59,905 nucleotides of DNA from Peribacillus tepidiphilus (GCF_009466385.1 NZ_WIAQ01000012.1:1-59905); one strand, 5' to 3'; counted from the first letter of the stretch, positions 45,303-59,132 are shown. The notes: a model not told the origin generated them from the sequence alone. Program-made: numbers and translations.

Positions 45303-46703
45303 TTATCCTCTTTTCCATCTTGTACCCTGTGGTGTGTCTTCTAAAATGATATTCATCGCTTTTAGTTGATCACGAATTTCGTCTGAGCGGCTGAAATTAC
45401 GTTCTTTTCTAGCTTGGTTTCTCTCTTGTATCAATCGTTCGATTTCCTCATCGAGCAAACCTTCTTCTGCTTCAAGTTCTAATCCTAATACAGAGAATAA
45501 TGTTTCGAACTCATTCATAAAGGCTTTCAGCACTTCTTCATGTGTGTTTTTCTCCATGAGATAATAGTTCGCTTGCTTGGATAGTTCAAATAGAACGGAA
45601 ATCGCGTTAGCTGTATTAAAGTCATCATCCATTTCTTTAATGAATTGCTCGCGAAGATCTTGGATCTTATTCAGCCATTCTTCATTATGATCTGTCAAAC
45701 CGCTGCTTGAGCTTAGACGATGCTTTATATTTTGATAAGAAGTCGTTAGCCGCTCTAAACCTGCCTTCATATTTTCAAGCAATTCTTCACTATAATTGAT
45801 TGGATGGCGATAATGAACAGAAAGCATAAAAAATCTGAGTACTTTCGGATCGTGCTTTTTAATAATATCGTGGACTAACACAAAGTTACCTAAAGACTTC
45901 GACATTTTTTCATTATCAATATTAATATAACCATTATGCATCCAGTATTTCGCAAAAGGCTTGCCTGTTAGGGCCTCTGATTGAGCAATCTCATTTTCAT
46001 GATGAGGAAACGCTAAGTCTTGCCCTCCTGCATGAATATCAATACTTTCTCCCAAATATTTTTTTGCCATTGCGGAGCACTCAATATGCCACCCTGGACG
46101 ACCTTTGCCCCATGGGCTATCCCAGGAGATTTCTCCTTCTTTCGCCGCTTTCCAAAGAGCAAAATCAAGGGCATCCTGTTTCTTTTCCCCGACTTCAATG
46201 CGCGCTCCTGCTTTTAAATCATCGATCGATTGATGTGAAAGCTTGCCATACCCTTCAAACTTCCGTGTTCGATAATACACATCGCCTTCCGATTCATAGG
46301 CATATCCTTTATCGATAAGGGCTTGAATAAAATCGATAATGATATCCATACTTTCCATAACTCTTGGGTGGACGTCTGCTTTCCGGCAACCTAACGCCGA
46401 AATATCCTCAAAATAGGCATCAATAAAACGCTGAGCAATTGTCGGAACATCTTCTCCTAACTCGTTTGCCGCACGAATGAGTTTGTCATCCACATCTGTA
46501 AAATTGGATACATAGCTCACTTCATAACCACGAAATTCTAAATATCTTCTAACAGTATCAAAAACAATAGCCGGACGAGCGTTTCCAATATGAATATAGT
46601 TATATACTGTTGGACCACAGACATACATTTTGACCTTACCCTCTTCTAAGGGCTGAAACTCTTCTTTTTTTCGGCTTAATGTGTTATAGATTTTTATACT
46701 CAT
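45303..46703 (-). CDS. cysS: Cysteinyl-tRNA synthetase
   Basis: Class I synthetase that charges tRNA-Cys. The 466-residue protein has the HIGH-type motif [11 protein letters not shown] (about 33-43), zinc ligands including [13 protein letters not shown] and HHENE, and the KMSKS motif [10 protein letters not shown] near residue 268. AAAGGAGTAAAAC precedes the ATG. It lies four bases after cysE, in the classic cysE-cysS pair under a shared cysteine T-box. Confidence 0.98.
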   Translation of the reverse strand: MSIKIYNTLSRKKEEFQPLEEGKVKMYVCGPTVYNYIHIGNARPAIVFDTVRRYLEFRGYEVSYVSNFTDVDDKLIRAANELGEDVPTIAQRFIDAYFEDISALGCRKADVHPRVMESMDIIIDFIQALIDKGYAYESEGDVYYRTRKFEGYGKLSHQSIDDLKAGARIEVGEKKQDALDFALWKAAKEGEISWDSPWGKGRPGWHIECSAMAKKYLGESIDIHAGGQDLAFPHHENEIAQSEALTGKPFAKYWMHNGYINIDNEKMSKSLGNFVLVHDIIKKHDPKVLRFFMLSVHYRHPINYSEELLENMKAGLERLTTSYQNIKHRLSSSSGLTDHNEEWLNKIQDLREQFIKEMDDDFNTANAISVLFELSKQANYYLMEKNTHEEVLKAFMNEFETLFSVLGLELEAEEGLLDEEIERLIQERNQARKERNFSRSDEIRDQLKAMNIILEDTPQGTRWKRG

Positions 46704-46707
46704 TGTT

Positions 46708-47352
46708 TTACTCCTTTCTATTCTTCAAATGCTCCATTTCCTTCTTTAAACGTTCGATTTCTTTTTCCAACTCTTTGAATCGATCGGCTGTCGGATCCGG
46801 CAAGTCGGAATGATTTAAATCGCGGGAAATGCGGACTCCGTCACGAATCACGACTTTTCCTGGAATTCCTACAACCGTTGAGTTTGGTGGAACCTCTTTT
46901 AAGACAACTGATCCAGCTCCAATCTTTGAATTCTCTCCAATCGTTATGGATCCAAGTACCTTTGCTCCTGTCGCAATCAATACATTATCTTTAATGGTTG
47001 GATGCCGCTTTCCTTTTTCTTTCCCCGTCCCCCCGAGGGTGACACCCTGAAAAACTGTGACATTATCCCCTATTTCACATGTTTCTCCAATCACCACTCC
47101 CATGCCGTGGTCTATAAAGAATCTCCTTCCGATTTTAGCGCCAGGATGAATTTCAATTCCTGTAAAAAAACGGCTGATTTGAGAAATCACTCGCGCTAGG
47201 AAAAACAATTTTCTTTTGTATAACGCGTGTGCAAGACGATGAGCCCAAATGGCATGTAATCCAGAATAGGTTAATATAACTTCCAAATAACTTCGGGCTG
47301 CAGGGTCTTGCTCAAATACAACCTCTACGTCTTCCTTTAAAACCCTAAACAT
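46708..47352 (-). CDS. cysE: Serine O-acetyltransferase
   Basis: First step of cysteine synthesis: acetyl-CoA plus L-serine gives O-acetylserine. The 214-residue protein has an N-terminal helical part and a left-handed beta-helix of hexapeptide repeats ([20 protein letters not shown], then [20 protein letters not shown]) with the catalytic His in IDHGMG. The C-terminal coiled coil ([20 protein letters not shown]) is longer than in E. coli and could aid oligomer contacts. AAGGAGGGGATTG precedes the ATG. A T-box controls it. Confidence 0.97.
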   Translation of the reverse strand: MFRVLKEDVEVVFEQDPAARSYLEVILTYSGLHAIWAHRLAHALYKRKLFFLARVISQISRFFTGIEIHPGAKIGRRFFIDHGMGVVIGETCEIGDNVTVFQGVTLGGTGKEKGKRHPTIKDNVLIATGAKVLGSITIGENSKIGAGSVVLKEVPPNSTVVGIPGKVVIRDGVRISRDLNHSDLPDPTADRFKELEKEIERLKKEMEHLKNRKE

Positions 47353-47392
47353 AGATCAATCCCCTCCTTAATCTATTTAAAAAATCTGTTGA

Positions 47393-47655
47393 AATAAAAA
47401 GCGCCCCTGTCAAAACTGACAGAGACGCTTGATCGCGCGGTTCCACTCTGTTTGAACAATCCGTTAAAAACAGAACTGTTCCAACTTAATCCTGATAACG
47501 GCAGGTGCCCGCCTTTGCCTAGCAGAATTCAAATCTGGTTCAGCAAGGAACTCCGGGGTGCATTTCAAAGTTCGAGAGGCTTAAACCACTTTCAGCCGGT
47601 GATGGTTCTCTCTTTTAAGCTTCGCCCTTTTACTTCTCCCCATCTTCGTTAAACA
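47393..47655 (-). promoter_or_regulatory. T-box leader with cysteine specifier, upstream of cysE-cysS
   Basis: The minus-strand transcript carries the T-box core TGGAACCGCG (47436-47445) and an antiterminator region. The terminator GCGTCTCTGTC/GACAGGGGCGC with TTTTT follows (47396-47429). A stem I with GAAATGCACC follows AGAGAG-like and CGAAC elements. TGC at 47560-47562 sits at the expected specifier position and codes for Cys, matching the downstream genes. Uncharged tRNA-Cys should prevent termination. Confidence 0.92.
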
Positions 47656-47687
47656 TATAAATTCATTCATGTATATAGATATTCTTT

Positions 47688-47716
47688 ACTATATAATATT
47701 TTATCAAATTTGTTAA
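47688..47716 (-). promoter_or_regulatory. Sigma-A promoter of the cysE T-box operon
   Basis: TTAACA (47711-47716), a 17-bp spacer and TATAGT (47688-47693) on the minus strand; it overlaps the end of gltX. Confidence 0.65.
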
Positions 47717-49170
47717 TGTAAAATACTCTCTAAACGATTTTTTATTTTTTCCTTTCCTAATAAAGCAATTGCCTGAGGCAAATCTGGTCCGTGTGTCTGC
47801 CCTGTTGTGGCTACACGAATCGGCATGAAGAGCTTTTTGCCTTTTTGACCAGTAGATTTTTGGACAGCTTTCATTGCAGCTTTAATACCTTCCGCATCAA
47901 AAACTTCAAGCTCCTCTATCTCTTTTAAGAACGCAGAAAGCACTTCTGGTACTTGTTCTTCCTTCAATACTTCTTTCGCTTCTTCTTCAAATTCTACTTC
48001 ATCTTTGAAGAATAACTCTGAAAGCTCTACAATCTCTGCACCATAACTCATTTTTTCCTGATACAGTGCTGATAAATCTCTTACCCACTTTTTGTCTTGT
48101 TCAGATAAAGGCTCAGAAATTCTGCCTGCTTTAATAAGCTGTGGAAGAGTTAATTCAACTAGTTTGTCGATATCAAGCTGCTTTAAGTATTGATTGTTCA
48201 TCCAAGTAAGCTTTTGCTTATCGAATAAAGCCGGGGATTTGGATAATCTTTTTGGATCAAAGATTTTGATGAATTCTTCTTTAGTAAAAATTTCTTCTTC
48301 TCCGCCAGGTGCCCAGCCAAGAAGTGCGATAAAATTAAACAAAGCTTCTGGTAAGTATCCTAATTCTTCATACTGCTCAATAAATTGGATAATCGATTCA
48401 TCCCGCTTACTTAGTTTCTTCCGGCTTTCATTCACAATCAAAGTCATGTGTCCGAATATTGGCGGCTCCCATCCGAATGCTTCATAAATCATTAACTGTT
48501 TCGGAGTATTGGAAATATGATCATCACCTCGTAACACATGGGAGATTTTCATTAAATGATCGTCGACTGTTACAGCAAAATTATAAGTAGGTGTTCCGTC
48601 TTTTTTTACAATAACATGATCACCAATGCCATCGGATTCAAAAGACACTTCACCCTTAACCATGTCATTGAAAGCATAAATTTTTCCTGCTGGAACAGCA
48701 AAACGAATGCTTGGCTTACGTCCTTCTTCTTCTAGCCTAGCGCGCTCTTCCTCAGATAAATGGCGGCATTTACCGGAGTATTTTGGTGTTTCTCCTTTTG
48801 CCAATTGAGCTTCCCGCTCTGCTTCCAGCTCTTCTTCCGTACAATAGCATTTATAAGCTAAGCCCTTCTCTAAAAGCTCATTATAATACTTTTGATAAAT
48901 ATCATTCCGCTCTGACTGACGATATGGGCCGTACTCTCCTGGCTTATCTACACTTTCATCCCAGTCGATTCCAAGCCACTTCAAGTATTTCAGCTGGCTT
49001 TCTTCGCCGCCCTCGATATTTCTTTTTTTGTCCGTATCTTCAATACGGATAATGAATTTTCCACCTTGATTACGGGCAAAAAGATAATTAAAAAGTGCAG
49101 TTCGCGCATTTCCTATATGTAAATGTCCTGTGGGACTTGGTGCATAACGAACACGAATTTCACTGCTCAT
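47713..49170 (-). CDS. gltX: Glutamyl-tRNA synthetase
   Basis: Class I synthetase; in bacilli, which lack glutaminyl-tRNA synthetase, it charges both tRNA-Glu and tRNA-Gln with glutamate. The 485-residue protein has the HIGH motif [18 protein letters not shown] (about 11-28), a zinc site with CYC and CRH, and the KMSKS-type KLSKRDES near residue 252. AAGGAGGCG precedes the ATG. It lies between ispF and the cysE T-box, with no T-box of its own. Confidence 0.98.
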   Translation of the reverse strand: MSSEIRVRYAPSPTGHLHIGNARTALFNYLFARNQGGKFIIRIEDTDKKRNIEGGEESQLKYLKWLGIDWDESVDKPGEYGPYRQSERNDIYQKYYNELLEKGLAYKCYCTEEELEAEREAQLAKGETPKYSGKCRHLSEEERARLEEEGRKPSIRFAVPAGKIYAFNDMVKGEVSFESDGIGDHVIVKKDGTPTYNFAVTVDDHLMKISHVLRGDDHISNTPKQLMIYEAFGWEPPIFGHMTLIVNESRKKLSKRDESIIQFIEQYEELGYLPEALFNFIALLGWAPGGEEEIFTKEEFIKIFDPKRLSKSPALFDKQKLTWMNNQYLKQLDIDKLVELTLPQLIKAGRISEPLSEQDKKWVRDLSALYQEKMSYGAEIVELSELFFKDEVEFEEEAKEVLKEEQVPEVLSAFLKEIEELEVFDAEGIKAAMKAVQKSTGQKGKKLFMPIRVATTGQTHGPDLPQAIALLGKEKIKNRLESILH

Positions 49171-49277
49171 ACATACGCCTCCTTGAGGGGTTATTGTCTT
49201 TTAACATACATTAAATCATTTTACCATTTCAACAATTTGTAATAAACCATTCTTGTAAAAGCCGATAGCAGGTTTAT

Positions 49278-49775
49278 TTAAGAATCCCGCGATCCATTTC
49301 TTTTCTTTACAAGCAAAACAGTCGCTTGAGAAGCAATTCCTTCTTCCCTACCTGTAAAACCTAATTTTTCGGTAGTTGTCGCTTTTACATTGACCTGCTC
49401 TATATTCGCCTCGAGCAATTCAGCAATCCTGGATCTCATTTGGTCAATATAAGGGCGCATTTTCGGTTTTTGGGCAATGATTGTGCAGTCAATGTTCCCT
49501 AATTCATATCCTGCTGCTTTTACAAGTTCCCAAACATGTTGTAAAAGTATGGCAGAATCAGCATTCTTAAAGGCAGGGTCCGTATCAGGGAAATGTTTCC
49601 CAATGTCGCCCGCTGCAATGGCCCCCAAACAAGCGTCTGCCACAGTATGCAATAACACATCCGCATCTGAGTGACCTAATAATCCTTTTTCATAAGGGAT
49701 CTTGATGCCTCCAATAATTAATGGTCTACCTTCAACCAGCTGATGTACATCAAATCCTTGTCCAATTCGAAACAT
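49278..49775 (-). CDS. ispF: 2-C-methyl-D-erythritol 2,4-cyclodiphosphate synthase
   Basis: Fifth enzyme of the non-mevalonate (MEP) isoprenoid route. The 165-residue protein has the metal site [12 protein letters not shown] (Asp and His), [18 protein letters not shown] and the C-terminal [17 protein letters not shown]. It is slightly longer than the 158-residue B. subtilis protein because of a C-terminal KKRNGSRDS extension. It follows ispD by 12 bases, so the two steps are made together. Confidence 0.97.
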   Translation of the reverse strand: MFRIGQGFDVHQLVEGRPLIIGGIKIPYEKGLLGHSDADVLLHTVADACLGAIAAGDIGKHFPDTDPAFKNADSAILLQHVWELVKAAGYELGNIDCTIIAQKPKMRPYIDQMRSRIAELLEANIEQVNVKATTTEKLGFTGREEGIASQATVLLVKKRNGSRDS

Positions 49776-49787
49776 TGTTTTTCTCCT

Positions 49788-51591
<1,804 letters not shown>

Positions 51592-51754
51592 CCTTTCACC
51601 TCCTTTTAATCATTATAAACAAAATATAGAAATTGAAACCTCAAGAAGCATTTTTTCTACTTTGCCACTAACAAAAAGTCTCCACTCTGTACTTTTAGGC
51701 TAGCACTGTATAAAAGAACGTGTCAAATAAAGTCTTGTAAAATAAGAATGTAGA

Positions 51755-52810
51755 TTATTTTAGTTGGTTTTTTAATTGCCGTAAGCCTTCTTTAATTTTT
51801 TTGGCTCTAACTTCGCCTATCCCTTCTACATCATCCAGCTCTTCTTCAGAAGCCTTCGTGATATTGGGAAAATTTTTAAACTCCTCTACAAGATTTTCAA
51901 TAATAAGACTAGGTAGTCGCGGTATTTTATTTAATATTCGATATCCGCGCGGAATGACGGTTTCATCTGATTGGATATAGCCATTGTAGCCCATAACCTT
52001 TAATAGAGTACTATCCTCAAGAAATTCCTGCTGAGATAATTCTTGGAGCTTTAAAAGAATATCCTTAGAATTTATTCGCTTATCACTTATATAATCTCGA
52101 ATAATCAAATCGCCTTCTTCTTCAAGTGAAGAGATTAGTTCATTCATTTGTAAACGAATTAATCTGCCCTCTGTACCGAGTTCTGTCAAATAAGAAAGCA
52201 GTTCCCCTTTTATACGAAGAAACATAACAAAACGTTGCAAGACCCGTAGCAAATCGGAAAAAGTAACAACCTCTTCAAACTCTAAAACACTGAGCTCATC
52301 AATACTTTGATCGAGGACTGTCTTATATTTTTCAAGCGTTTGAATAGCTTGATTGGCCTTCGTTAAAATGACACCCATGTCCTTTAATGAGTAACGAAAA
52401 TTCCCTTGATAAAGGGTAATAACGTTTCTTCTTTGTGAAATAGCAATAACCAGAGCCTTTGTTTCTTTGGCGACCCGCTCAGCTGTGCGATGACGCATAC
52501 CTGTTTCGGAGGACGGAATGGCCGGATCAGGGGCAAGTTGGGCATTGGCTAAAAGAATTCGGTCTCCTGTTTCGTTAAGCACAATTGCACCGTCCATTTT
52601 AGCCAGCTCATAAAGATTACTTGGTGTACACGGGCAATCAATTTTAAAACCGCCGTCTACAATTTCTCTAACCTTTTCATTATACCCAACTAAAATAAGC
52701 CCTCCTGTATTCGCCCGAAGTACATTGTCGATCCCTTCTCTTAGCGGGGTTCCAGGTGATACCAACTGCAAAATATCGGATTTTACTTTGTCTGCTTTTT
52801 TTTCACTCAT
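51755..52810 (-). CDS. disA: Diadenylate cyclase DisA (DNA integrity scanning protein)
   Basis: Makes c-di-AMP while scanning DNA; at branched structures its activity falls, which delays sporulation. The 351-residue protein has the N-terminal DAC domain with the DGA motif ([11 protein letters not shown]) and RHR motif ([12 protein letters not shown]), a linking helical spine and a C-terminal helix-hairpin-helix DNA-binding region ([19 protein letters not shown]). It starts two bases after radA, so the DNA repair partner RadA is co-expressed. Confidence 0.97.
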   Translation of the reverse strand: MSEKKADKVKSDILQLVSPGTPLREGIDNVLRANTGGLILVGYNEKVREIVDGGFKIDCPCTPSNLYELAKMDGAIVLNETGDRILLANAQLAPDPAIPSSETGMRHRTAERVAKETKALVIAISQRRNVITLYQGNFRYSLKDMGVILTKANQAIQTLEKYKTVLDQSIDELSVLEFEEVVTFSDLLRVLQRFVMFLRIKGELLSYLTELGTEGRLIRLQMNELISSLEEEGDLIIRDYISDKRINSKDILLKLQELSQQEFLEDSTLLKVMGYNGYIQSDETVIPRGYRILNKIPRLPSLIIENLVEEFKNFPNITKASEEELDDVEGIGEVRAKKIKEGLRQLKNQLK

Positions 52811-52812
52811 GC

Positions 52813-54198
52813 TTATCCTCCTAAAGCATACATTAAAGCCTCAGAAACAGTGGTGACACCAATGACCTCTATCCCTTTTGGAGGATTCCAGCCCCCGAGA
52901 TTGTTAGATGGAAGAATCACTCTTTCAAATCCAAGCTTGGCTGCTTCCTGTACCCGCTGTTCAATCCTTGAGACTCTCCGAACCTCTCCTGTTAACCCTA
53001 CTTCTCCTATTATGCAATCTGTTTGACGCGTGGGCTTATCGCGAAAGCTTGATGCGATACTAACTGCAATAGCCAGGTCGATTGCTGGCTCATCAAGCTT
53101 GACTCCTCCTGCTACCTTCAAATACGCGTCTTGATTTTGCAAAAGCATGCCTACTCTTTTTTCTAAAACAGCCATTAAAAGAGAAACTCGATTATGGTCA
53201 ATACCTGTAGCCATTCTGCGAGGATTTCCGAAGCTGGTCGGGGAAATTAATGCTTGAATTTCCACTAAAACAGGTCTCGTACCTTCCATAGAAGCAACTA
53301 CAGTTGAGCCTGAAGCGCCTTGTGAACGCTCTTCCAAAAAGATTTCAGACGGATTTTCTACTTCCTCTAGACCCTGTTCTTTCATTTCAAAAATTCCCAT
53401 TTCATTCGTAGATCCAAACCGGTTTTTAACAGCTCGTAATATTCTATATGTATGATGCCGTTCACCTTCAAAATAAAGGACTGTATCAACCATATGCTCC
53501 AAGAGTCTTGGACCGGCAATTGCCCCTTCTTTCGTCACATGACCCACGATAAAAATAGCAATGCCTTTTGTTTTTGCAATACGCATCAAGGTAGCTGTAC
53601 ATTCTCTCACCTGCGAAACGCTCCCAGGTGCAGATGTCACTTCTGGCTGAAAAACGGTTTGAATGGAGTCAATAATAACTAGCTGTGGCTGCACATCTGT
53701 AATGGCCTGCTCAATAAAATCCATATCCGTCTCAGAGTATACAAATAAATTTTCCGAAACCGTTCCTAGTCGGTCAGCCCGTAACTTTGTTTGCTTTACT
53801 GATTCCTCTCCGGAAATATAAAGAACTTTTTTCTGTTTACGGGCAAGCTGAGCGGACACTTGAAGAAGCAAAGTCGATTTTCCGATTCCCGGGTCTCCAC
53901 CAATTAGTACGAGTGAACCGTAAACAACGCCTCCACCTAAAGCTCTGTTCAGTTCTTTAAGGTCAGTAAGCATACGAGGCTCTTGTGATGCTTCAATTGT
54001 GGTAATGGGTGTTGCTTTTTGTCTAATACCACCTGCAGCCGTTTCACTGTGAGTAAAAGCTCCTCTTCTTCCGGACTTAACAATTTCCGTTTCTTCCACC
54101 ATCTTATTCCACTCACTGCAGCCTGGACATTTCCCCATCCATTTTGGAGACTCGTAACCACAAGACTGACATATAAATTTTGTTTTCTTTTTTACCAT
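52813..54198 (-). CDS. radA: DNA repair protein RadA
   Basis: RecA-like helicase that processes recombination branches and interacts with DisA. The start at [20 protein letters not shown] (461 residues) follows TAAGGAGGGGGGATC; the longer frame begins upstream of this site. Domains in order are: zinc finger (CQSCGY, CPGC), RecA-type ATPase with [14 protein letters not shown] (about residue 93), the RadA motif [15 protein letters not shown], and the Lon-like C-terminal domain with [16 protein letters not shown] clpC terminator and a 250-base gap separate it from the stress operon. Confidence 0.97.
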   Translation of the reverse strand: MVKKKTKFICQSCGYESPKWMGKCPGCSEWNKMVEETEIVKSGRRGAFTHSETAAGGIRQKATPITTIEASQEPRMLTDLKELNRALGGGVVYGSLVLIGGDPGIGKSTLLLQVSAQLARKQKKVLYISGEESVKQTKLRADRLGTVSENLFVYSETDMDFIEQAITDVQPQLVIIDSIQTVFQPEVTSAPGSVSQVRECTATLMRIAKTKGIAIFIVGHVTKEGAIAGPRLLEHMVDTVLYFEGERHHTYRILRAVKNRFGSTNEMGIFEMKEQGLEEVENPSEIFLEERSQGASGSTVVASMEGTRPVLVEIQALISPTSFGNPRRMATGIDHNRVSLLMAVLEKRVGMLLQNQDAYLKVAGGVKLDEPAIDLAIAVSIASSFRDKPTRQTDCIIGEVGLTGEVRRVSRIEQRVQEAAKLGFERVILPSNNLGGWNPPKGIEVIGVTTVSEALMYALGG

Positions 54199-54383
54199 TT
54201 GATCCCCCCTCCTTAGGTTTATTCTTGGCTTTATCCAAGAATGATGTCTCTCCAGATTCAGAATGAAGCGAATCCGTTGCATTCACAATCCATTTCTATT
54301 CATACAATTATAGATGGTCTATGTATTTTCCTTCTTAAAACCTGTAATAAAACCATGTTATCCCCTTCACAAATATGGGACAA

Positions 54384-54418
54384 GAAAAACTCGGCTATGG
54401 TTGATTAGCCGAGTTTTT
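54384..54418 (-). terminator. Terminator of the ctsR-clpC operon
   Basis: AAAAACTCGGCTA and TAGCCGAGTTTTT form a stem with an eight-base loop and T-tract on the minus strand, about 115 bases after the clpC stop. Confidence 0.92.
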
Positions 54419-54531
54419 CACTTTGGCTAAAGCAGAATGAATAAAAATTACATAGCGATCTTACATACGAAGTACATCGTAAAACGTTTCAAGATCCTAT
54501 GAAAGTTTATTCGATTCTACGCCAATTTGAT

Positions 54532-56973
54532 TTATGATTGGGAAGTAGCTTCTTCCTTTGGTTTTACCGTAAACTGTCCATCCACTACGTCGATGACAAC
54601 GGATTGCCCTTTTTGGATTGTGCCTTTTAGCAGTTCCTCTGAGAGGAAATCTTCAACATGCTTTTGGATGGCACGGCGTAAAGGACGCGCCCCATATTCC
54701 GGATCAAAGCCTTCTTCAGCGATTTTTTCTTTCGCTGCCTCTGAAATCTCAAGATCAATCTCATGCTCTTTCAGACGCTTAACTAACTGGTCAACCATTA
54801 AAGTTACAATTTCTTTCAAGTGCTTCTTCTCAAGAGCATGGAAGACGATAATTTCATCAATACGATTTAGGAACTCCGGACGGAAGGCACGTTTTAGCTC
54901 TTCCATCACTTTGCTCTTCATATCTTTATAGCCTTCGTTTTCATCTTGAATATTAAAGCCAACATATTTATTTCGCTGGAGAGCAGACGCTCCTACGTTT
55001 GATGTCATGATTAAAATAGTATTTCTAAAGTCGACTGTACGTCCTTTTGAATCTGTTAAACGGCCATCCTCGAGAACTTGTAAAAGAATGTTAAATACAT
55101 CTGGATGTGCTTTTTCAATTTCATCTAAAAGCACAACAGAATATGGCTTTCTGCGGACCTTCTCTGTCAATTGGCCACCTTCTTCATATCCTACATATCC
55201 AGGAGGAGAACCAACTAAACGTGAAGTGGAGTGCTTCTCCATGTATTCAGACATGTCAATGCGAATCATCGCATCTTCATCTCCGAAAATAGATTCAGCT
55301 AGCGCTCTCGCAAGCTCCGTTTTCCCCACACCTGTAGGTCCTAAGAAAATAAAGGAACCAATCGGCCGTTTTGGATCTTTCAACCCAGCTCTTGCACGAC
55401 GAACAGCTTTCGCAACAGCTTTTACCGCTTCTTCTTGACCAATCACACGCTTATGCAGGATCTCTTCCATATTCAGAAGTTTTTCGGATTCTGTTTGCGC
55501 CAGTTTTGTAACTGGAATACCCGTCCAGTTAGATACAACTGTTGCGATATCTTCTACTGTCACTTCACTGTTTTCTTGCCCTTGTTTTTCCTTCCAAGTC
55601 TTCTTCGTTTCTTCCAACTCTTCTCTTAACCGTTGTTCAGTATCGCGTAGAGAAGCTGCTTTTTCAAATTCTTGGCTTTGAACTGCTGCATCCTTTTCCT
55701 TACGAACTTCCTCAAGCTTCATTTCAAGCTCTTTTAAATTCGGTGGTGTTGTATAAGAACGCAGTCTAACCTTGGAACCAGCTTCATCAATTAAATCAAT
55801 AGCTTTATCCGGTAAGAAACGATCTGAAATATAACGATCTGAAAGCTTAACAGCCGCTTCAATTGCTTCGTCTGAAATGGATACTCGGTGATGCGCTTCA
55901 TAACGGTCGCGGAGACCCTGTAAAATTTGAATAGACTCCTCTACAGTCGGCTCATCCACCTGAATTGGTTGGAAGCGTCTTTCTAATGCAGCATCTTTTT
56001 CAATGTACTTACGATACTCATCTAATGTAGTGGCACCAATACATTGCAATTCACCACGAGCTAAGGATGGTTTTAAGATATTGGACGCATCGATTGCTCC
56101 TTCTGCCCCGCCTGCACCGATTAATGTATGCAGCTCATCAATGAACAGAATGATATTACCTGCCTGGCGAATTTCATCCATCACTTTCTTCAGACGATCT
56201 TCAAATTCACCACGATATTTAGTTCCCGCTACAACCGTTCCCATATCAAGGGTCATTACACGCTTGTCGCGAAGAATTTCAGGAACTTCATTATTAACAA
56301 TTTGCTGTGCCAATCCTTCGGCAATCGCTGTTTTACCAACACCCGGCTCCCCGATTAGAACAGGGTTGTTTTTGGTTCGACGGCTTAGTACCTCAATCAC
56401 ACGTTGAATTTCTTTACTGCGCCCAATAACAGGATCTAAGCTACCTTCTCTTGCAATAGCAGTCAGGTCACGCGCCAAACTATCAAGTGTCGGCGTGCTA
56501 GCAGTTGAAGATGTATTCCCTTGGTGCCCCGCACTTTCATTGCTTCCTAACAACTGAAGCACTTGTTGTCGTGCTTTGTTGAGGCTCACACCTAAGTTAT
56601 TAAGTACTCGTGCTGCAACACCTTCACCCTCACGAATGAGTCCAAGTAATATGTGTTCAGTACCTACATAGGAATGACCAAGTTTGCGTGCTTCATCCAT
56701 TGAAAGCTCAATGACTTTTTTAGCTCGTGGTGTATAGTGAATAGTCTGTGCAGTATCTTGCCCCTTGCCGATTAAATTCTCCACTTCTTTTTGAATTTTT
56801 TCAGCTCCTAATCCAAGCGCATGAAGAGCCTTTGCCGCTATTCCTTCTCCTTCACGGACAAGGCCTAGCAAAATATGTTCAGTGCCAATATTATTGTGAC
56901 CTAAACGGATCGCTTCCTCTTGTGCTAAAGCTAAAACCTTTTGTGCTCTTTCTGTAAAACGCCCAAACATCAT
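54532..56973 (-). CDS. clpC: ATP-dependent Clp protease ATP-binding subunit ClpC
   Basis: Hsp100 unfoldase that works with ClpP and adaptors (MecA, McsB) to degrade damaged and arginine-phosphorylated proteins, including CtsR. The 813-residue protein has two N-domain repeats ([20 protein letters not shown] and the related segment after residue 80). The D1 Walker A is [13 protein letters not shown] (near 207) and Walker [11 protein letters not shown] ClpC middle-domain coil runs over about 410-460 ([17 protein letters not shown]). The D2 Walker A is [12 protein letters not shown] (near 545). It ends the ctsR operon. Confidence 0.98.
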   Translation of the reverse strand: MMFGRFTERAQKVLALAQEEAIRLGHNNIGTEHILLGLVREGEGIAAKALHALGLGAEKIQKEVENLIGKGQDTAQTIHYTPRAKKVIELSMDEARKLGHSYVGTEHILLGLIREGEGVAARVLNNLGVSLNKARQQVLQLLGSNESAGHQGNTSSTASTPTLDSLARDLTAIAREGSLDPVIGRSKEIQRVIEVLSRRTKNNPVLIGEPGVGKTAIAEGLAQQIVNNEVPEILRDKRVMTLDMGTVVAGTKYRGEFEDRLKKVMDEIRQAGNIILFIDELHTLIGAGGAEGAIDASNILKPSLARGELQCIGATTLDEYRKYIEKDAALERRFQPIQVDEPTVEESIQILQGLRDRYEAHHRVSISDEAIEAAVKLSDRYISDRFLPDKAIDLIDEAGSKVRLRSYTTPPNLKELEMKLEEVRKEKDAAVQSQEFEKAASLRDTEQRLREELEETKKTWKEKQGQENSEVTVEDIATVVSNWTGIPVTKLAQTESEKLLNMEEILHKRVIGQEEAVKAVAKAVRRARAGLKDPKRPIGSFIFLGPTGVGKTELARALAESIFGDEDAMIRIDMSEYMEKHSTSRLVGSPPGYVGYEEGGQLTEKVRRKPYSVVLLDEIEKAHPDVFNILLQVLEDGRLTDSKGRTVDFRNTILIMTSNVGASALQRNKYVGFNIQDENEGYKDMKSKVMEELKRAFRPEFLNRIDEIIVFHALEKKHLKEIVTLMVDQLVKRLKEHEIDLEISEAAKEKIAEEGFDPEYGARPLRRAIQKHVEDFLSEELLKGTIQKGQSVVIDVVDGQFTVKPKEEATSQS

Positions 56974-56985
56974 TTCAATTCCTCC

Positions 56986-58056
56986 TTACTCTTTCGTATT
57001 TTCCAAATGCAACCTTTCTCGTATAAAAGCAGCCCTTCGAATATCTCTTTCATGCGGTCTCAAAATTCCTCCGCTATATTGTTGTAAAAATCCGGGCTGT
57101 GTTAATATCATCAGCTCATTCAATATGGTTTTTGGGATATTTTTGATATATCCTAAATCAATACCTAGTCGTAGGTCCGATAGGCAGTTTGCCGCTTCTT
57201 TTGATTCGATGACTCTTGCGTGCGAAAGAACACCGAGAGAACGGAATACTCTGTCTTCTAATTGTATGTTTGATGTTTTGACTAATGCTTCTCTTGCCGA
57301 TCTTTCATGGTCAATAATTTGTTGGACCACACTTTTTAGGTCCTCCACAATGTCTTCTTCAGATTTTCCAAGTGTCATTTGATTGGAAATTTGAAAAATA
57401 TTTCCTAATGCTTCGCTACCTTCTCCATAAATACCTCTTACAACCAATCCTAATTGGTTGATGCTCGGTATTAATCTGTTCATTTGCTGTGTAAGGACAA
57501 GTCCTGGCAAATGCATCATAACGGAAGCTCGAAGTCCGGTCCCTACGTTTGTTGGGCAGCTTGTTAAATAGCCCCGCTGCTCATCAAACGCATAATCAAC
57601 GTTTTCTTCAATCCAGTCATCCACTTTATTAGCATGCTCTAATGCTTCTGAAAGCTGCAATCCTGAAAAAATACACTGAATTCTTACATGATCCTCTTCA
57701 TTAATCATTACGCTGATTTTTTCATCATCCGAAAGAAAACAGGCCCCATAAGGAGAATGCTCTGATAAATGAGGGCTTATTAAATGTTTTTCTACCAACA
57801 CCCTTTTTTCTAAAGGCTGTAGTTCATTCATCTTTATAAGTTCAAGCTTCCCAATACCAGGAATCTCTCCCTGCATTTTATCTTTCAAAATTGACACTAT
57901 GTTTTGAGCTTCTTCATGTGAGTATAATGTCGGAAAAGTGAAATTTTTCAAATTCCTCGCAAGTCGAATTCTTGAGCTTAATACAATGTCGGAGTCCGGT
58001 CCTTCTTCACTCATCCAAGAACTTACGGCTTTCTTCATAAAACGTTCTAAACTCAT
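56986..58056 (-). CDS. mcsB: Protein arginine kinase McsB
   Basis: Phosphagen-kinase-like enzyme that phosphorylates arginines of misfolded proteins and of CtsR, marking them for ClpC-ClpP. The 356-residue protein has the kinase motif [20 protein letters not shown] (about 23-42) and catalytic parts NEEDHVRIQ and [20 protein letters not shown]. The C-terminal arginine-sensing region includes [16 protein letters not shown]. The start overlaps the mcsA stop by four bases. It needs McsA for activity. Confidence 0.97.
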   Translation of the reverse strand: MSLERFMKKAVSSWMSEEGPDSDIVLSSRIRLARNLKNFTFPTLYSHEEAQNIVSILKDKMQGEIPGIGKLELIKMNELQPLEKRVLVEKHLISPHLSEHSPYGACFLSDDEKISVMINEEDHVRIQCIFSGLQLSEALEHANKVDDWIEENVDYAFDEQRGYLTSCPTNVGTGLRASVMMHLPGLVLTQQMNRLIPSINQLGLVVRGIYGEGSEALGNIFQISNQMTLGKSEEDIVEDLKSVVQQIIDHERSAREALVKTSNIQLEDRVFRSLGVLSHARVIESKEAANCLSDLRLGIDLGYIKNIPKTILNELMILTQPGFLQQYSGGILRPHERDIRRAAFIRERLHLENTKE

Positions 58057-58616
58057 TCGCTCTCCCTCCCATCTTGAGCAAGTGACATCTCTCTTTCAAG
58101 GGAACGTATTTCATCTCGCAATACTGCTGCTTTTTCAAATTCCTCTTGCTCAATAAGAATGCGAAGTTGCTGCTTTAAATCTTGAACTTTTTTTCTTAAA
58201 GAAATTCGGCCGCCAGTTCGTCTAGGTATTTTCCCAGTATGTGAAGCATTTCCTCCGTGCAGCCTTCTTAAAATCGGTTCCAACTGGTTACTAAATGCTT
58301 TATAACATTCGGAACAACCAAATCTGCCGACTTTGGCAAACTGACTATATGTCATATGACAATGCTCACATCTTACTACCTCATGGGTTGGAAACGCATT
58401 TGCATTTGTCTGCTGAAAATGTGGCTCTGCATTTAATAGCCCGGCTAATAGGTTATGGATGCTAAAGCCGGAGCCTCCATGAAACATAAAGGTTTCTCCC
58501 TTTTCTTGAGCACAAGTTTCACATAAATGTACTTCTGTTTTTTCACCATTAATAATTTTTGTAAAATGAAGGGTTGCCGGTCTTTCTTGACAATTTTGGC
58601 AAATCATCTTCGTCAC
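58053..58616 (-). CDS. mcsA: McsB activator McsA
   Basis: Zinc protein that activates the arginine kinase McsB and aids CtsR control. The 187-residue protein has four CxxC pairs (CQNC, CETC, CEHC, CSEC), giving two zinc sites, and a C-terminal UVR/coiled-coil domain ([20 protein letters not shown] and on) that binds the kinase. GGGGTGACG precedes the ATG. It lies between ctsR and mcsB, with mcsB overlap. Confidence 0.96.
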   Translation of the reverse strand: MTKMICQNCQERPATLHFTKIINGEKTEVHLCETCAQEKGETFMFHGGSGFSIHNLLAGLLNAEPHFQQTNANAFPTHEVVRCEHCHMTYSQFAKVGRFGCSECYKAFSNQLEPILRRLHGGNASHTGKIPRRTGGRISLRKKVQDLKQQLRILIEQEEFEKAAVLRDEIRSLEREMSLAQDGRESE

Positions 58617-58630
58617 CCCATCTATTGAAA

Positions 58631-59092
58631 TTATTTATATTTTAAAGTGGTCAGCATGGCTTTTAGCATCCTTGCTCTTAGCTCATCCCGATGCGGCAGT
58701 TCAATATAGAGCACAGAACGATCCATTACACTCGTCATTAATTTCGCTTCTCTTCGACTGATGATCCCTTCTTGAACCAGTCTGAGAATAATATCCTCAG
58801 CACTTGACTGGGAAATTCTATTTTGTATAAGCGAAAGAAGTTGATCTATAAGGTGTGCATGGTCATATACTTTCACTTTCTTAATTCGAATATACCCACC
58901 GCCCCCTCTTTTACTTTCAACTACATATCCTCTTTCAGTCGTGAACCGAGTGTTTATGACATAGTTAATTTGAGAAGGAACACATTGGAACTTATCTGCA
59001 ATTTCACTTCTTTTAATCTCTACAATTTCTTTCTCGCTCATATCCAATACTTGCTTTAAATAATTTTCAATAATATCAGATATGTTTCTCAC
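58631..59092 (-). CDS. ctsR: Transcriptional repressor CtsR
   Basis: Represses clp genes below heat shock; heat makes it release DNA, and McsB and ClpC then dispose of it. The GTG start giving (M)RNISDIIENYLKQVLDMSEK yields 153 residues and follows GGAGGAGGCG; the longer open frame would run through the operator. The winged helix-turn-helix is in EIADKFQCVPSQINYVINTR, and the heat-sensing glycine loop is ESKRGGGGYIRI. It heads ctsR-mcsA-mcsB-clpC with its own operator. Confidence 0.98.
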   Translation of the reverse strand: MRNISDIIENYLKQVLDMSEKEIVEIKRSEIADKFQCVPSQINYVINTRFTTERGYVVESKRGGGGYIRIKKVKVYDHAHLIDQLLSLIQNRISQSSAEDIILRLVQEGIISRREAKLMTSVMDRSVLYIELPHRDELRARMLKAMLTTLKYK

Positions 59093-59112
59093 TCCGCCTC
59101 CTCCAATCTGAC

Positions 59113-59129
59113 TTTGACTATATTTGACT
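59113..59129 (-). promoter_or_regulatory. CtsR operator
   Basis: AGTCAAATATAGTCAAA on the minus strand agrees with the CtsR heptad repeat (GGTCAAANANNGTCAAA) in all but the first base. It lies 4 bp downstream of the -10 box, where bound CtsR would block the start site. Confidence 0.92.
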
Positions 59130-59132
59130 TTT

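Noticed and set aside
54527-54931. Long plus-strand frame opposite clpC (and similar frames opposite rpoB, fusA, tuf, gltX)
   Set aside because: These frames have no ribosome binding site and no family resemblance, and they mirror the codon pattern of the real genes on the other strand.
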